64,000 bases of DNA from Moritella yayanosii (GTDB lineage Bacteria > Pseudomonadota > Gammaproteobacteria > Enterobacterales > Moritellaceae). The notes under the pieces are model-generated. The model did not search any database and was not told the DNA's origin. It saw nothing but the letters and a program-made list of their open reading frames with translations. The translations under genes were made by a program, and so were the position numbers. Location of the stretch: contig NZ_LS483250.1 in the NCBI RefSeq assembly GCF_900465055.1, positions 1,984,001 to 2,048,000 on the forward strand, written 5' to 3'. Shown here piece after piece: positions 44,811 through 54,028 of this stretch (within the stretch, counting starts at the first letter, position 1; every line of letters begins with the position of its first letter).

Positions 44811-45128
44811 ATGAAAAAAACGTTTATATTAAACCATCCAAAAATTGCTCCTGCGCGCCAAATTGATTCGATTAAAAGCGAGATCAGAAAATACATTAAA
44901 AGAGAACGCAACAAGGTTTTACCTAAAGGCGTGGACTACTGGGACTTTGATTGTAAGTATGGTGCAACAGAACAAGAAGCGCAGGTTATTCACTTATCTG
45001 AAATCAATAAATCAATTGATAGTGGCGACCTAAGCAAAGATGCATCTTTCTATATCGAAGTGTTGGTAAAAGATGGCATTCGCGTGATCAGTGAAGAAGA
45101 CGAAGATTTAGATTACGGCGAAGAATAA
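44811..45128 (+). CDS. small conserved protein (DUF6172-like)
   Basis: 105 residues with the pattern TFILNHPKIAPARQIDSIKSEI, KYIKRERNKVLPKGVDYWDFDCKYG and AQVIHLSEINKSID. It resembles the DUF6172 family as I remember it. No function is known. GGGTAA-type ribosome site. A strong hairpin follows directly. Confidence 0.6.
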   Translation: MKKTFILNHPKIAPARQIDSIKSEIRKYIKRERNKVLPKGVDYWDFDCKYGATEQEAQVIHLSEINKSIDSGDLSKDASFYIEVLVKDGIRVISEEDEDLDYGEE

Positions 45129-45130
45129 TA

Positions 45131-45168
45131 ATATCAGCAGGGAGTCTCGATACTCTCTGCTGATATTA
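45131..45168 (+). terminator. hairpin after the DUF6172-like gene
   Basis: AATATCAGCAGGGAG (45131-45145) pairs with CTCTCTGCTGATATT (45154-45168) with one wobble pair, a 15-bp stem, starting 3 bases after the stop codon. No long T tail. Confidence 0.65.
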
Positions 45169-45339
45169 CCTATTACCGCAGTACAATCCCCCATCCCTGC
45201 TCATTCAAGTTAAACGTTTGCTTAACCTGCTAGCAAAGTAACACCGCTTAGTCATAACGGCCGTTGTGGTTATATTTTACTAACCGAATGCAAAACTACT
45301 GTTTGCGAGCGTTACCTGATAACATGGCGACCTAATTCA

Positions 45340-45353
45340 TGCAGACCTCTGCA
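45340..45353. promoter_or_regulatory. dyad before the DNA methyltransferase
   Basis: TGCAGA-CC-TCTGCA (45340-45353) ends 19 bases before the ATG at 45372. A perfect dyad this close to the start could bind a repressor or the methyltransferase itself. Otherwise 45169-45339 shows nothing. Confidence 0.45.
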
Positions 45354-45371
45354 AACATGTTGAAAAAATAA

Positions 45372-46043
45372 ATGAAGTTACACAAGATTGATGCTGTAGA
45401 TTGGTTAAAAACCCTCCCGAATGAAAGCGTGGATCTAGTTATCACAGACCCACCTTATGAATCCTTAGAAAAACACCGTAAAATAGGTACCACAACCCGC
45501 TTAACAAATAGTGCTGGTTCGAGTAACCAATGGTTTAGTATCTTCCCTAACAGTGATTTCCCTGCATTAATTGAACAAATTTATCGAGTACTGAAAAAAA
45601 ACAGTCACTTCTATTTATTTTGCGATCAAGAAACCATGTTTGTGATTAAACCGATAGCGGAAGAGCTCGGGTTTAAATTTTGGAAACCAATTGTCTGGGA
45701 CAAATGCGTCATTGGCATGGGTTACCATTATCGTGCACGTTATGAATTCATTTTATTTTTCGAAAAAGGGAAACGTAAATTACAGGATTTAGGTATGCCA
45801 GATGTATTACAAGAAAAACGTGTTTGGCGTGGCTATCCAACCGAAAAACCGGTGCCATTAATTGAAAAACTCATTACACAAAGTTCAAGTATTGATGATC
45901 TGGTTATTGATCCCTTCTTTGGTTCAGGCGCAACCTTAGTGGCAGCAGCCAATCTAGGTCGGCAATCTGAAGGCGCTGATATTGCACTGGCTGCCCATGC
46001 GTTTGTTAATAACCGCATTAAACCGGTAGAAAAGGCATCATAA
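45372..46043 (+). CDS. orphan site-specific DNA methyltransferase (beta class)
   Basis: 223 residues. The catalytic motif DPPY (N6-adenine or N4-cytosine type) is near residues 26-29, and motif I, DPFFGSGATLVAA, is at the C-terminal end near 178-190. This order (motif IV before motif I) is the beta class. No target-recognition domain of great length and no restriction endonuclease nearby, so it is an orphan. The start lacks a clear ribosome site. Its stop overlaps the next gene's ATG (TAATG). Confidence 0.85.
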   Translation: MKLHKIDAVDWLKTLPNESVDLVITDPPYESLEKHRKIGTTTRLTNSAGSSNQWFSIFPNSDFPALIEQIYRVLKKNSHFYLFCDQETMFVIKPIAEELGFKFWKPIVWDKCVIGMGYHYRARYEFILFFEKGKRKLQDLGMPDVLQEKRVWRGYPTEKPVPLIEKLITQSSSIDDLVIDPFFGSGATLVAAANLGRQSEGADIALAAHAFVNNRIKPVEKAS

Positions 46044-46333
46044 TGACCATTGAAATAACTAATCTGCCAGTAACAGAAATAACCTGTTCGAACTGTGAAG
46101 CATGCTGTTGCCGCTTAGAAGTGATGCTTCTTACCGATACAGGCGTACCGAAACGTTACATATCAACAGATGACTGGGGTGGTGAAGTAATGGCGCAGGG
46201 TCATGATGGTTGGTGTGCTGCACTCGATAGAGACACGTTAATGTGCAGTATCTATGAAAATAGGCCTTGGGTATGTCGCATATTTGAAATGGCATCATTC
46301 GAGTGTGAAGAAGAACGTAAAGCGCATATGTAA
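46043..46333 (+). CDS. small YkgJ-family cysteine-cluster protein
   Basis: 96 residues with the family pattern ITCSNCEACCCRLEVM near residues 13-28 and ENRPWVCRIFEM near 72-83, and cysteines between (GWCAALDRDTLMCSIY). It is a compact member of the CxxCxxCC group. The ATG overlaps the methyltransferase stop, so translation is coupled; why a cysteine cluster protein follows a methyltransferase is not known. Confidence 0.75.
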   Translation: MTIEITNLPVTEITCSNCEACCCRLEVMLLTDTGVPKRYISTDDWGGEVMAQGHDGWCAALDRDTLMCSIYENRPWVCRIFEMASFECEEERKAHM

Positions 46334-46663
46334 CTATACGTAAGTATATGCTCGCAATATCTGTGGGGACACAAGCAACCCACAGATTGATATAGAACAA
46401 TTATCGGTATAAATGAACTCCTCCCTATACAAAATTAGTTAGTTTTTTCTAAAAACTGGTCAGACATCACTCCTATTTTTTCCATTCTTTTAACCTATTC
46501 ACAACATGGCTCTCTTTTTATTTATATCACTATCTATATTTTTAGATTTGGAGGAATATAATTAGACAAGCTGTCACATAATGAATTTCTTCATCTGTCA
46601 TAGAGTTACGTATTTTACAGGGATGAGCGAATATCGCTAATAGGATACGTTGAGGGTTACAAA
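46334..46663 (+). promoter_or_regulatory. long 5' region before the sigma factor gene
   Basis: No ORF of note in these 330 bases. GGAGG at about 46550 is followed by AATATAATTAG, which is not a usable start. The region is AT-rich, with possible -10 motifs; a long untranslated leader, as for rpoS, would be consistent but is unproven. Confidence 0.3.
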
Positions 46664-47518
46664 ATGGAATTATTTAATGAATCAAACGCATTAGACCTTT
46701 ACATGCAACAAGTGAATAAAACCAGTGTCTTACTTACCAAAGAACAAGAGTACGATACTGCCATTGCAGTTCATGGAGGAGACCAAAAAGCACGTCAACG
46801 TATGATCCAGTCCAACTTGCGCTTAGTGATCAACATAGCTAAACGTTATCAACATACTTCATTATCACTTGTTGATATAATTCAAGAAGGTAATACGGGC
46901 TTAATTCACGCGGTTGAAAAATTTGATGCCACCAAAGGTTTCCGCTTTTCAACTTACGCAGTGTGGTGGATTAAAAACAATATCGAACGTTTTATCATGA
47001 ATCAATCCCGTACGATCCGCGTACCTATTCATATCGGTAAAACATACAAACGCATTCTAAAAAATGCCCGTGAAAAAGTACTTGATCTAAAGTGTAATAA
47101 TGACTTAAAAAAAGTTGCCATAAACTTAGAACTTGAATTCGATGAAGTTGTTAATGTACTTTCTTATTACTTCACTGAGGCCAGTCTAGATAAAACAATT
47201 GCAACTAAGAATGACTCAAATACAGCATTAGTCGATCTGATTGAAGACAGCTCTATTTGTAAACCGAATGATGAAATAGAAAAAACCGATACATCTAGCT
47301 ATCTAATAACAGTATTAAATCACCTATGTGATCGTGACAGAGAGATCATCGAACTCAGGTTTGGTCTTGGTAGAGAAGATCCTATGACACTTAATGCCAT
47401 TGGTGAACGTCTATTTATGTCAAGAGAACGTGTACGTCAAATTATTACGGCTAGTTTACAAAAAATTAAACCCGAGTTATTAGTCAACAGCGTAAACCAA
47501 CAAGACTATCTAAACTAA
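46664..47518 (+). CDS. RpoS-like sigma-70-family sigma factor
   Basis: 284 residues. Region 2 is clear: SNLRLVINIAKRYQHTSLSLVDIIQEGNTGLIHAVEKFDATKGFRFSTYAVWWIKNNIERFIMNQSRTIRVPIH. Region 4 is DREIIELRFGLG then RERVRQI. The pattern (sequence after -WWI, IMNQ-RTIR-PIH) is closest to RpoS, but it differs in places (VDIIQEGNTGLIHAVEKF) and is shorter than RpoS (about 330). It may be a second RpoS-type factor; RpoS is normally next to nlpD, not seen here. Confidence 0.8.
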   Translation: MELFNESNALDLYMQQVNKTSVLLTKEQEYDTAIAVHGGDQKARQRMIQSNLRLVINIAKRYQHTSLSLVDIIQEGNTGLIHAVEKFDATKGFRFSTYAVWWIKNNIERFIMNQSRTIRVPIHIGKTYKRILKNAREKVLDLKCNNDLKKVAINLELEFDEVVNVLSYYFTEASLDKTIATKNDSNTALVDLIEDSSICKPNDEIEKTDTSSYLITVLNHLCDRDREIIELRFGLGREDPMTLNAIGERLFMSRERVRQIITASLQKIKPELLVNSVNQQDYLN

Positions 47519-47543
47519 CTAATCTGAATCGCTCCTGCCGTTA

Positions 47544-47575
47544 ATTATATTAGCCTTTCAAAGGGCTAATATAAT
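47544..47575 (+). terminator. hairpin after the sigma factor gene
   Basis: ATTATATTAGCC (47544-47555) pairs perfectly with GGCTAATATAAT (47564-47575), 26 bases after the stop codon. The T tail is weak. Confidence 0.6.
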
Positions 47576-47673
47576 GTCTCAATAGCTAAAAACTATCAAT
47601 TTAAAACAAACAATCGAATTAACCTTTCACCTATAATCAGGTAAATTAGTTCCTTGCTACCGCCGGAGGATAT

Positions 47674-48603
47674 ATGTACCAATTAAAAAACAATACCTTA
47701 ACCAATGTCGTAAGTTGTCCAGCGACAACACCGATCAAAGACGCAGCACTGGTTGTCGAAGGCGGTGGGCAACGCGGTATTTTTACAGCGGGTATCTTAG
47801 ATAGTTGGCTAGCCCATGATTTTAACCCTTTTTCATTACTTATCGGGACATCCGCAGGTGCTCAAAATTTATCAAGTTACATGACGAAGCAATCAGGACA
47901 TGCTAAACGTTCGATCATGCAACTATCCAAACACCCCGATTTTTTTGATATAAAGCGCCCGCTATCCGGACGTAATACGGTGGATCTAGATTGGTATTTT
48001 GATAGAGTTAACGACCCCGAGTATCAGCTCAATATGAACTGCGCACAAGCACAATTAAAAAACCGTCAACTGCTCTTTTCAGCGACTAATATCAATGGAT
48101 TCTGTCCCGCTTTTCTTGAACCAACCGCAGATAATTGGCTCACCATGCTAAAAGCATCCAGTGCGTTGCCCTATTTGTATAAGAAAGGTGTAGCGATTGG
48201 TGACGGCCACTACGTGGATGGCGGAGTGGCATTGCCGATTCCAATTCAAGAAGCTTATCATCGCGGCGCTAAAAAGATCATTGTACTGCGCACTGTCCCT
48301 GCACATCAATATGTACAATCTTCGTGGGCGCATAAACTCAAGTCTTGGGTATGCAGCTCACAGCGCTGTCCAAAAGTATTGGATATCATCACGGGTCATG
48401 AAAACGCCTACAATGAGGCGCTAGACTTTATACAGTCACCACCAGAAGATGCGCAGATAATTGAAATCGCCCCATTAAAAACGTTAGCAAGCCGTATTCT
48501 TGGTAGCAGTGATGAAGCATTAGCGGCCGATTACAACATGGGCTACGAAATGGGCACCCAATTCTTATCGAGTCATCATGCCGCGTTATTTAGCGAGCAC
48601 TAA
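47674..48603 (+). CDS. patatin-like phospholipase (YjjU type)
   Basis: 309 residues. The oxyanion loop GGGQRGIF (residues 30-37), the nucleophile elbow GTSAG (about 62-66) and the catalytic aspartate in DGGVALPIP (about 184-192) are all present. These are the patatin Ser-Asp dyad features, so it should hydrolyse acyl esters of lipids. The overall length and pattern are like E. coli YjjU. Preceded by GGAGG. It overlaps the end of the convergent dadA gene by four bases. Confidence 0.88.
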   Translation: MYQLKNNTLTNVVSCPATTPIKDAALVVEGGGQRGIFTAGILDSWLAHDFNPFSLLIGTSAGAQNLSSYMTKQSGHAKRSIMQLSKHPDFFDIKRPLSGRNTVDLDWYFDRVNDPEYQLNMNCAQAQLKNRQLLFSATNINGFCPAFLEPTADNWLTMLKASSALPYLYKKGVAIGDGHYVDGGVALPIPIQEAYHRGAKKIIVLRTVPAHQYVQSSWAHKLKSWVCSSQRCPKVLDIITGHENAYNEALDFIQSPPEDAQIIEIAPLKTLASRILGSSDEALAADYNMGYEMGTQFLSSHHAALFSEH

Positions 48604-49868
48604 CGGCCATAGCGATAAATATCCAAGTCATTGCTATCAATATCAGGTGTAACACCGCTGATAACATCAGCAAGATAACGCGCCGAGCCGCACGCCATGG
48701 TCCAACCTAACGTACCATGCCCACAGTTAGTAAATAAATTAGCCATCGGCGTTTTACCAATAATCGGCGTACCATCGGGCGTCATAGGTCGTAATCCAGT
48801 CCAAAATTCAGCTTTGCTCATATCACCAGCGTTAGGAAATAAATCGTTTATCACCATCACTATCGTGTCTTTTCGAGATTCTGTCAGGTCTAAATTATAT
48901 CCAGCCAACTCTGCTGTTCCAGCAACCCGAATTCGTTGATCAAAACGCGTCATCGCCACTTTATAGGTTTCATCCATCACGGTTGATACTGGCGCTTGGC
49001 TACTATCAACAATCGGCACCGTGAGCGAATACCCTTTTACCGGATAAATAGGCATAACTAAACCTTGCGGTGACAAGATTGGTGATAATAATGCCGATGA
49101 ATAACACCCCATCGCGACCACATAAGCATCTGCCGTTAACTCACCCACATTGGTGCTGACTGACTTGATTTTGTTGTCACTATGGTTAAGTTTATTAACC
49201 GTTACATCAAATTTAAACTTAACCCCCGCAGCTTGCGCTAATGCTGTTAGCTGCTGGCAGAACATATAACAGTCTCCGGTTTCATCATCCGGTAGACGTA
49301 ACCCTCCGACAATTTTATCTTTAACACCTGCCAATCCAGGCTCCACAGCAATACAAGCCGCAACATCTAACTCTTCATATAACGTGCCACTATCAGCCAA
49401 TATTTTAATATCTTTGGCTATTGCAGCTAACTGTGACTCATGACGGAATACTTGTAATGTACCCAGCTGCCGAGCTTCATATTGAATGTCTTGCTGCTGA
49501 CGTAATTCAATCAAACAGTCTCTGCTATAGTTGGCAATGCGCAACATCCGCGCTTTATTAATCTCGTAGCTATGTTGATTACAATTGGCTAGCATTTTTG
49601 CTGCCCATAAATACAAATCGGGTGACAGTCCCGGTTTTATTTTTAACGGGGCGTGTTTTTGCGCCAGCCATTTAATTGCTTTCACCGGTATACCAGGCGC
49701 AGCCCAAGGAGATGAGTAACCATAAGAAATCTGTCCCGCATTAGCAAAACTAGTTTCTTCAGCCCCCCTTGGCTGGCGATCAATGACAGTCACATCATGC
49801 CCAGCTTGCGCCAAATACCACGCTGACGTTAACCCAATCACCCCACAACCTAATACCATGACTTCCAT
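48600..49868 (-). CDS. dadA: DadA-like D-amino-acid dehydrogenase
   Basis: 422 residues of the DAO/DadA flavoprotein family. The Rossmann motif VLGCGVIGLTSAWYLAQAG is at the N-terminus, and the characteristic AEETSFANAGQISYGYSSPWAAPGIP follows near residues 36-61. The C-terminus has GLRPMTPDGTPIIG. DadA oxidises D-amino acids (such as D-alanine) and passes electrons to the respiratory chain. No alanine racemase (dadX) is adjacent. The divergent LysR gene at 49993 is a likely regulator. Confidence 0.88.
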   Translation of the reverse strand: MEVMVLGCGVIGLTSAWYLAQAGHDVTVIDRQPRGAEETSFANAGQISYGYSSPWAAPGIPVKAIKWLAQKHAPLKIKPGLSPDLYLWAAKMLANCNQHSYEINKARMLRIANYSRDCLIELRQQQDIQYEARQLGTLQVFRHESQLAAIAKDIKILADSGTLYEELDVAACIAVEPGLAGVKDKIVGGLRLPDDETGDCYMFCQQLTALAQAAGVKFKFDVTVNKLNHSDNKIKSVSTNVGELTADAYVVAMGCYSSALLSPILSPQGLVMPIYPVKGYSLTVPIVDSSQAPVSTVMDETYKVAMTRFDQRIRVAGTAELAGYNLDLTESRKDTIVMVINDLFPNAGDMSKAEFWTGLRPMTPDGTPIIGKTPMANLFTNCGHGTLGWTMACGSARYLADVISGVTPDIDSNDLDIYRYGR

Positions 49869-49992
49869 TTTATACCGACTATCGCTAATGAATAATCGGC
49901 TAGCATAAGAGCGTTACATTTACTTAACAATCCATAAGTATTAACATTAGCCTTTAGTAAAACTAAACGCTGCATATGCGAAGAGATCCTTG

Positions 49993-50991
49993 ATGTTAAA
50001 AGTGAACGATAATCTATTATCTGGTTTAGCCACATTTTCAGCCACCGCTAGCTGTCATAGTTTTACGCAAGCGGCTAAAAAACTACACCTCACCACAGGC
50101 GCGATCAGCCAACAAATAAAACAGTTAGAACAAACCCTTAAATTAACCCTGTTTGAGCGCCATTCTCGCGGTATTCGTTTAACTTCCGCGGGATATCAAT
50201 TACATCAAGTCGTCGCACAAAGTTTAACGGATATTGGCGATGTCATTAGCCAGTTACAACAAGTTAATCGCCATGCTGGTGAGGTGCATCTTAAACTCAC
50301 CCCGTCTTTTGCATATAAATGGTTAGTCCCCCGCTTACAAGATTTCTATCAACAATACCCCAATATCAAGATCCATACCTTTGCCGAAGGTGCATTGGTG
50401 GATCATACCGATACTAATTTTGATCTGGCAATCGATTATGGCCAAAGCCCCTATCAATCGAGTGATCAAAAGATTAACGCGGAATTGTTATTGGCAGAGC
50501 AGTTATTACCCGTGATGAGCCCACAATACATGGCTAATTTTGACTGGCATCATGCTCAGAAAGTGGTGGCATCGAACGATATTAAGCAGTGTCATAATAA
50601 TGAACTCTGGCAGAGTATTACGCTGTTACATGATGCGATGCCTTGGCAGCACGCGGATAAAGACGCAGAATGGCAATTTTGGTTACAGCAGATGGCGGGC
50701 ACAACAACAGGAAGACAAACGCTCAGTAAACACGGTCATTATTTTAACCGTACGGATATGGCAATGGCCGCTGCCGCTGCCGGCTTAGGGGTTGCCTTAG
50801 CACGCTGTGCACTGTTTAATAGCGGGTCAACCGCCGCCGATTTAGCCAAGGAAGGGTTAGTCTCACCTTTCAGCCCTATCGATGCAAACGCTGGATACTA
50901 CTTGATTCAACATCATCACTCACCTGCCATTGAGTGCTTTAAAATCTGGTTAAAACAACAAGTTTTGAGCTCGCAACAACGTAAAAAATAA
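49993..50991 (+). CDS. LysR-family (GcvA-type) regulator, divergent from dadA
   Basis: 332 residues. The N-terminal helix-turn-helix is SFTQAAKKLHLTTGAISQQIKQLEQTLKLTLFER. The rest is a LysR effector domain; the pattern is GcvA-like. The ATG at 49993 is used; a TTG at 49990 is adjacent. AGAG lies upstream. It is divergent from dadA with a 124-base spacer and convergent with fpr, so regulation of D-amino-acid use is the natural inference. Confidence 0.85.
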   Translation: MLKVNDNLLSGLATFSATASCHSFTQAAKKLHLTTGAISQQIKQLEQTLKLTLFERHSRGIRLTSAGYQLHQVVAQSLTDIGDVISQLQQVNRHAGEVHLKLTPSFAYKWLVPRLQDFYQQYPNIKIHTFAEGALVDHTDTNFDLAIDYGQSPYQSSDQKINAELLLAEQLLPVMSPQYMANFDWHHAQKVVASNDIKQCHNNELWQSITLLHDAMPWQHADKDAEWQFWLQQMAGTTTGRQTLSKHGHYFNRTDMAMAAAAAGLGVALARCALFNSGSTAADLAKEGLVSPFSPIDANAGYYLIQHHHSPAIECFKIWLKQQVLSSQQRKK

Positions 50992-51003
50992 ACGCGAAAA
51001 TAA

Positions 51004-51777
51004 TTACCAGTAGTTTTCAGAACTAAAGTGGCCAGCGCTGCGACGTGAGTGTTTTTGATAGCCAAGTTGCTTTAACACTTCACTCGTGTCTTTAACCATA
51101 CTCGGATTACCACATAAATAGAAAAAACTACGTTCAGGCTTCAATGGCACCCCGGCTACATTAACCAATTCTCCGGTTTCTAAGAACGCCGGGATCCGAC
51201 CGCGTAATGTCGCTTTTCTATTTTCTCGGGACACAATCGGCACATAATGAAACTTACCCTGATACCGTTCTTCAAGTTGCTGTATTTTTTCCTGATATAC
51301 TAATTCTGCCGACGTTCTTACCGCATGAACTAATATTAGGTTCTCGAAACGCTGTTGCGTCTCTGCTTCATCAAGTAGTGCTAGGAAAGGGCCAATCGCG
51401 GTGCCAGTAGACAATAACCACAGATCTTTTGTATAACGCGGGATCTCATCCAGCGTCATAAAACCGGCAGGATTTCTACCCACATACACGTCATCGCTGA
51501 CTTGCAAACTATCTAATCGCGAGGATAATTGCCCATCCGGAACGGTAATAATAAGAAACTCCATCACTTGTTGACCCCGCGCCTGATTCGGAGAGTTAAC
51601 AAATGAGTAAGCACGACGAACCCACTCACCAGCATTATCACGCAGTGCCAGTTTAGTAAACTGACCAGCTGTATAGCGAGAAATATCGGCGGTGATCTGC
51701 AAACTGAATTCACTATCAGTCCAGTTAATACGCCCAGTAACTTCTCCTTTAACTAGACCATGTGGTATTTCCTTCAT
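51004..51777 (-). CDS. fpr: ferredoxin/flavodoxin-NADP+ reductase
   Basis: About 257 residues. The FAD motif RRAYSFVNSPN (RxYS) is near residues 47-57, the NADP site is STGTAIGPFLALL near 113-125, and the C-terminal SENYW supplies the stacking aromatic residue. This is the subclass of short bacterial FPR enzymes, which shuttle electrons between NADPH and ferredoxin or flavodoxin during oxidative stress and iron-sulfur metabolism. The start at 51777 has GAGG nearby. Confidence 0.9.
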   Translation of the reverse strand: MKEIPHGLVKGEVTGRINWTDSEFSLQITADISRYTAGQFTKLALRDNAGEWVRRAYSFVNSPNQARGQQVMEFLIITVPDGQLSSRLDSLQVSDDVYVGRNPAGFMTLDEIPRYTKDLWLLSTGTAIGPFLALLDEAETQQRFENLILVHAVRTSAELVYQEKIQQLEERYQGKFHYVPIVSRENRKATLRGRIPAFLETGELVNVAGVPLKPERSFFYLCGNPSMVKDTSEVLKQLGYQKHSRRSAGHFSSENYW

Positions 51778-51943
51778 TACCGACCTCACAAATGTATATT
51801 ATTGGTGGTAACTCCCTTAACTAAGGCAACGTGCGGTATTAATTAAACTCAGTCAGAGAGTTCTATTACGTATTATCTAGCGTTAACCATACTATAGATA
51901 TAAATCTAATATAGGTTAACACTAAGTCATATGTCTACTTAAA

Positions 51944-52449
51944 TTACACCAATTTAAACTGACTCACTAGCGCTGCAAGTTGTTCATTCGCTGTCGCAAG
52001 GTTTTTGGTACTCTCCTTTGTTTCCTCGCCATTTTTACTTAATACCAGCACCATATCTTGAATCGAATGCATGTTCCGAGAGATCTCTTCCGTGACTGAA
52101 TTTTGCTCTTCCGATGCAGTAGCAATTTATGCGATAACTTCCAATACCTCTGCAATCTGCTGAGTATTTTTATTCATGGTATGAATACTTGCTGATGCAC
52201 TCCCCATCTCTCGAACCCACGCCATCACACTACTCGATGCATCCACGACCGAAATTTTAGAGGCCTTAGCTTCATCATTCGCACTCAAGGTATTCGATGC
52301 GGTCTGCACCGCATTTTGCGCAATAATATCGGCAGCGGTGCTCATTTCGGTAATTATTAATAAATACTCAGCTTAGCCTGAACGGGTGACGCACTGTTGG
52401 CATATATATTCGAGATGGTTTGTCTGAAAGTATTAATTTCTGTGCGTAA
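51944..52449 (-). pseudogene. decayed methyl-accepting chemotaxis protein
   Basis: The reverse strand shows MCP fragments in order: LRTEINTFRQTISNIYAN (52449-52370), a frame change, then TEMSTAADIIAQNAVQTAS to IAEVLEVIA (52360-52127), a TAA stop, and in the same frame IATASEEQNSVTEEISRNM to AALVSQFKLV (to 51944). The most conserved part, the tip that binds CheA/CheW (about 85-90 residues, expected between VLEVI and IATASEEQ), is gone. So there are at least one frameshift, one stop and one internal deletion. The N-terminal sensor is missing too. Confidence 0.75.
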
Positions 52450-52810
52450 TTAGCTTTGTTTTTATTGTTATTTTAATTATTATTTTTTTCCTGATGCTGG
52501 CTTACAGCCAATGTTAATTTTTTAACTTTAGGAAAAGAACACGCAGAATCCTTTAACGTTGATCACAACTATAAAACATTTTATATACTTTGACAGACCT
52601 CACGTTTCATATGAAAAAACACATATCCTCGGGTGCATATCAAACAGAAAGTGGTTAAATACCAACATAACCTTACTAAAATCAGTGTTTTGAACTTTAT
52701 TTATCATGTGGTTAATTATCGCTTACGAGTTATAAGTTATAAGTTTACGGTATTTCCTATTTACCCCCTTGCTCCAATAATATAAACAGAGGTAATAACA
52801 AGGGGCCAAT

Positions 52811-52981
52811 ATGCTTATTAACAAACTCATCATGCTGCTGGTATGTTTATCCATATTATTGTCAGTCTTCACGAGTGGATTAACGTCATCAGCATTAGAT
52901 CTCGTCGCATTTTCTTTATTGATAACCTATCTATTAAGAAAAAATAAAGACGAAAAAACGATACTGTTACATAAAAAATAA
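52811..52981 (+). CDS. small membrane protein of 56 residues
   Basis: From ATG 52811 the frame reads a first hydrophobic stretch ([15 protein letters not shown]), a short polar link, a second ([15 protein letters not shown]) and a basic tail ending HKK. AAGGGG lies seven bases before the ATG. It is too short for a confident family. It overlaps the end of the convergent YeiH gene by 15 bases. The 52450-52810 stretch otherwise shows no gene. Confidence 0.55.
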   Translation: MLINKLIMLLVCLSILLSVFTSGLTSSALDLVAFSLLITYLLRKNKDEKTILLHKK

Positions 52982-53914
52982 AATATAAGTCAGCGAACTA
53001 ACACTGATCACGATCCAAAGTAACACACCGAGTAGTAATGGTTTGACACCTGCATCTCTTATTTTTTGCACTGTGATCCCCGCGCCGATCAAGAATAAAC
53101 ACATCACTAATACTTGTTTAGAGGCACTAAAAATACCTTGATATAGCGACTGGTAATCCGGCAGTACATACGCAATGAAGATGGCAAAACAATAGAATAA
53201 GATGAAAAACGGGATCGTTAATTTTTTACTGTCACCTTTAAATAGTAAGGCACTGATAAAAGCCACCGGTACGATCCACAATGCGCGCGCCAACTTTAAT
53301 GTTGTCGCCGTTAATAATGCTTCATCGCCATAAGCAGAAGCGGCACCGACAACAGATGACGTATCGTGAATTGCAATCGCACTCCAAACACCAAAGGCAT
53401 GTTGACTCATTTCCAATAGGTGACCAATCACAGGGAAGAGAAATAAAGCCACAGAGTTAAGAATAAATACGGTCGCTAACGCTAATGATGTTTGATCATT
53501 TTTGGCATTAATGGCGGGCGCAATAGCGGCAATCGCACTACCACCACAAATCGCCGTACCTGCAGAAATTAAATACCCGGTCTTTTTTTCAATTTTAAAT
53601 GCTTTAGTCAGGATCCAGCCAAGTATTAACGTACAAAAAATCGAAGTAACGATAATGCCCAGCCCATCTTGGGTCGCGACAATCGCTTCTTCTAAGTTAA
53701 TCCCAAAGCCCAAGCCAACAATAGAGTAAGCGAGGGTTTTTTTAGTTATCACGCTTAAATTAATATGTTTAGGCACTAAACCTAGTGTGGCTAGCGTAAA
53801 ACCCAGCACTAACGCTACAGGTGATGAGATAAGCGGTGTTAAACATAAAAAGCCAATAACAATAAATAACAAATCTGTCTTTTGGAATGAATAATGGGCA
53901 AGTGATTTAAACAT
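52967..53914 (-). CDS. YeiH-family (UPF0324) membrane protein, putative sulfate exporter
   Basis: 315 residues and about nine to ten hydrophobic segments. Family motifs are visible: [37 protein letters not shown] near residues 116-133, and [14 protein letters not shown] near 182-195. The YeiH group has been linked to sulfate or sulfite export, mostly by association. The LysR-type YeiE regulator that often adjoins it is absent. A perfect dyad lies about 75 bases upstream. Confidence 0.85.
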   Translation of the reverse strand: MFKSLAHYSFQKTDLLFIVIGFLCLTPLISSPVALVLGFTLATLGLVPKHINLSVITKKTLAYSIVGLGFGINLEEAIVATQDGLGIIVTSIFCTLILGWILTKAFKIEKKTGYLISAGTAICGGSAIAAIAPAINAKNDQTSLALATVFILNSVALFLFPVIGHLLEMSQHAFGVWSAIAIHDTSSVVGAASAYGDEALLTATTLKLARALWIVPVAFISALLFKGDSKKLTIPFFILFYCFAIFIAYVLPDYQSLYQGIFSASKQVLVMCLFLIGAGITVQKIRDAGVKPLLLGVLLWIVISVSSLTYILFFM

Positions 53915-53987
53915 AAGGACTCTCTATTTATAAGAGTCATCAGTATAACCTGTCATCTTGGTTAAAAACATCAGAATGAAGTGAACG

Positions 53988-54012
53988 TGATGTTCATTTA
54001 AATTGAACATCA
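53988..54012. promoter_or_regulatory. perfect dyad upstream of the YeiH gene
   Basis: TGATGTTCA (53988-53996) is mirrored by TGAACATCA (54004-54012) across seven bases. It lies 74 bases before the YeiH ATG and 17 bases after the upstream gene's stop. No T run suggests an operator more than a terminator. Confidence 0.5.
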
Positions 54013-54028
54013 ATGAATAATATCAATG

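Noticed and set aside
45372-46333. Restriction-modification system
   Set aside because: The gene following the methyltransferase is a cysteine-cluster protein, not an endonuclease, and no nuclease motif was seen nearby.
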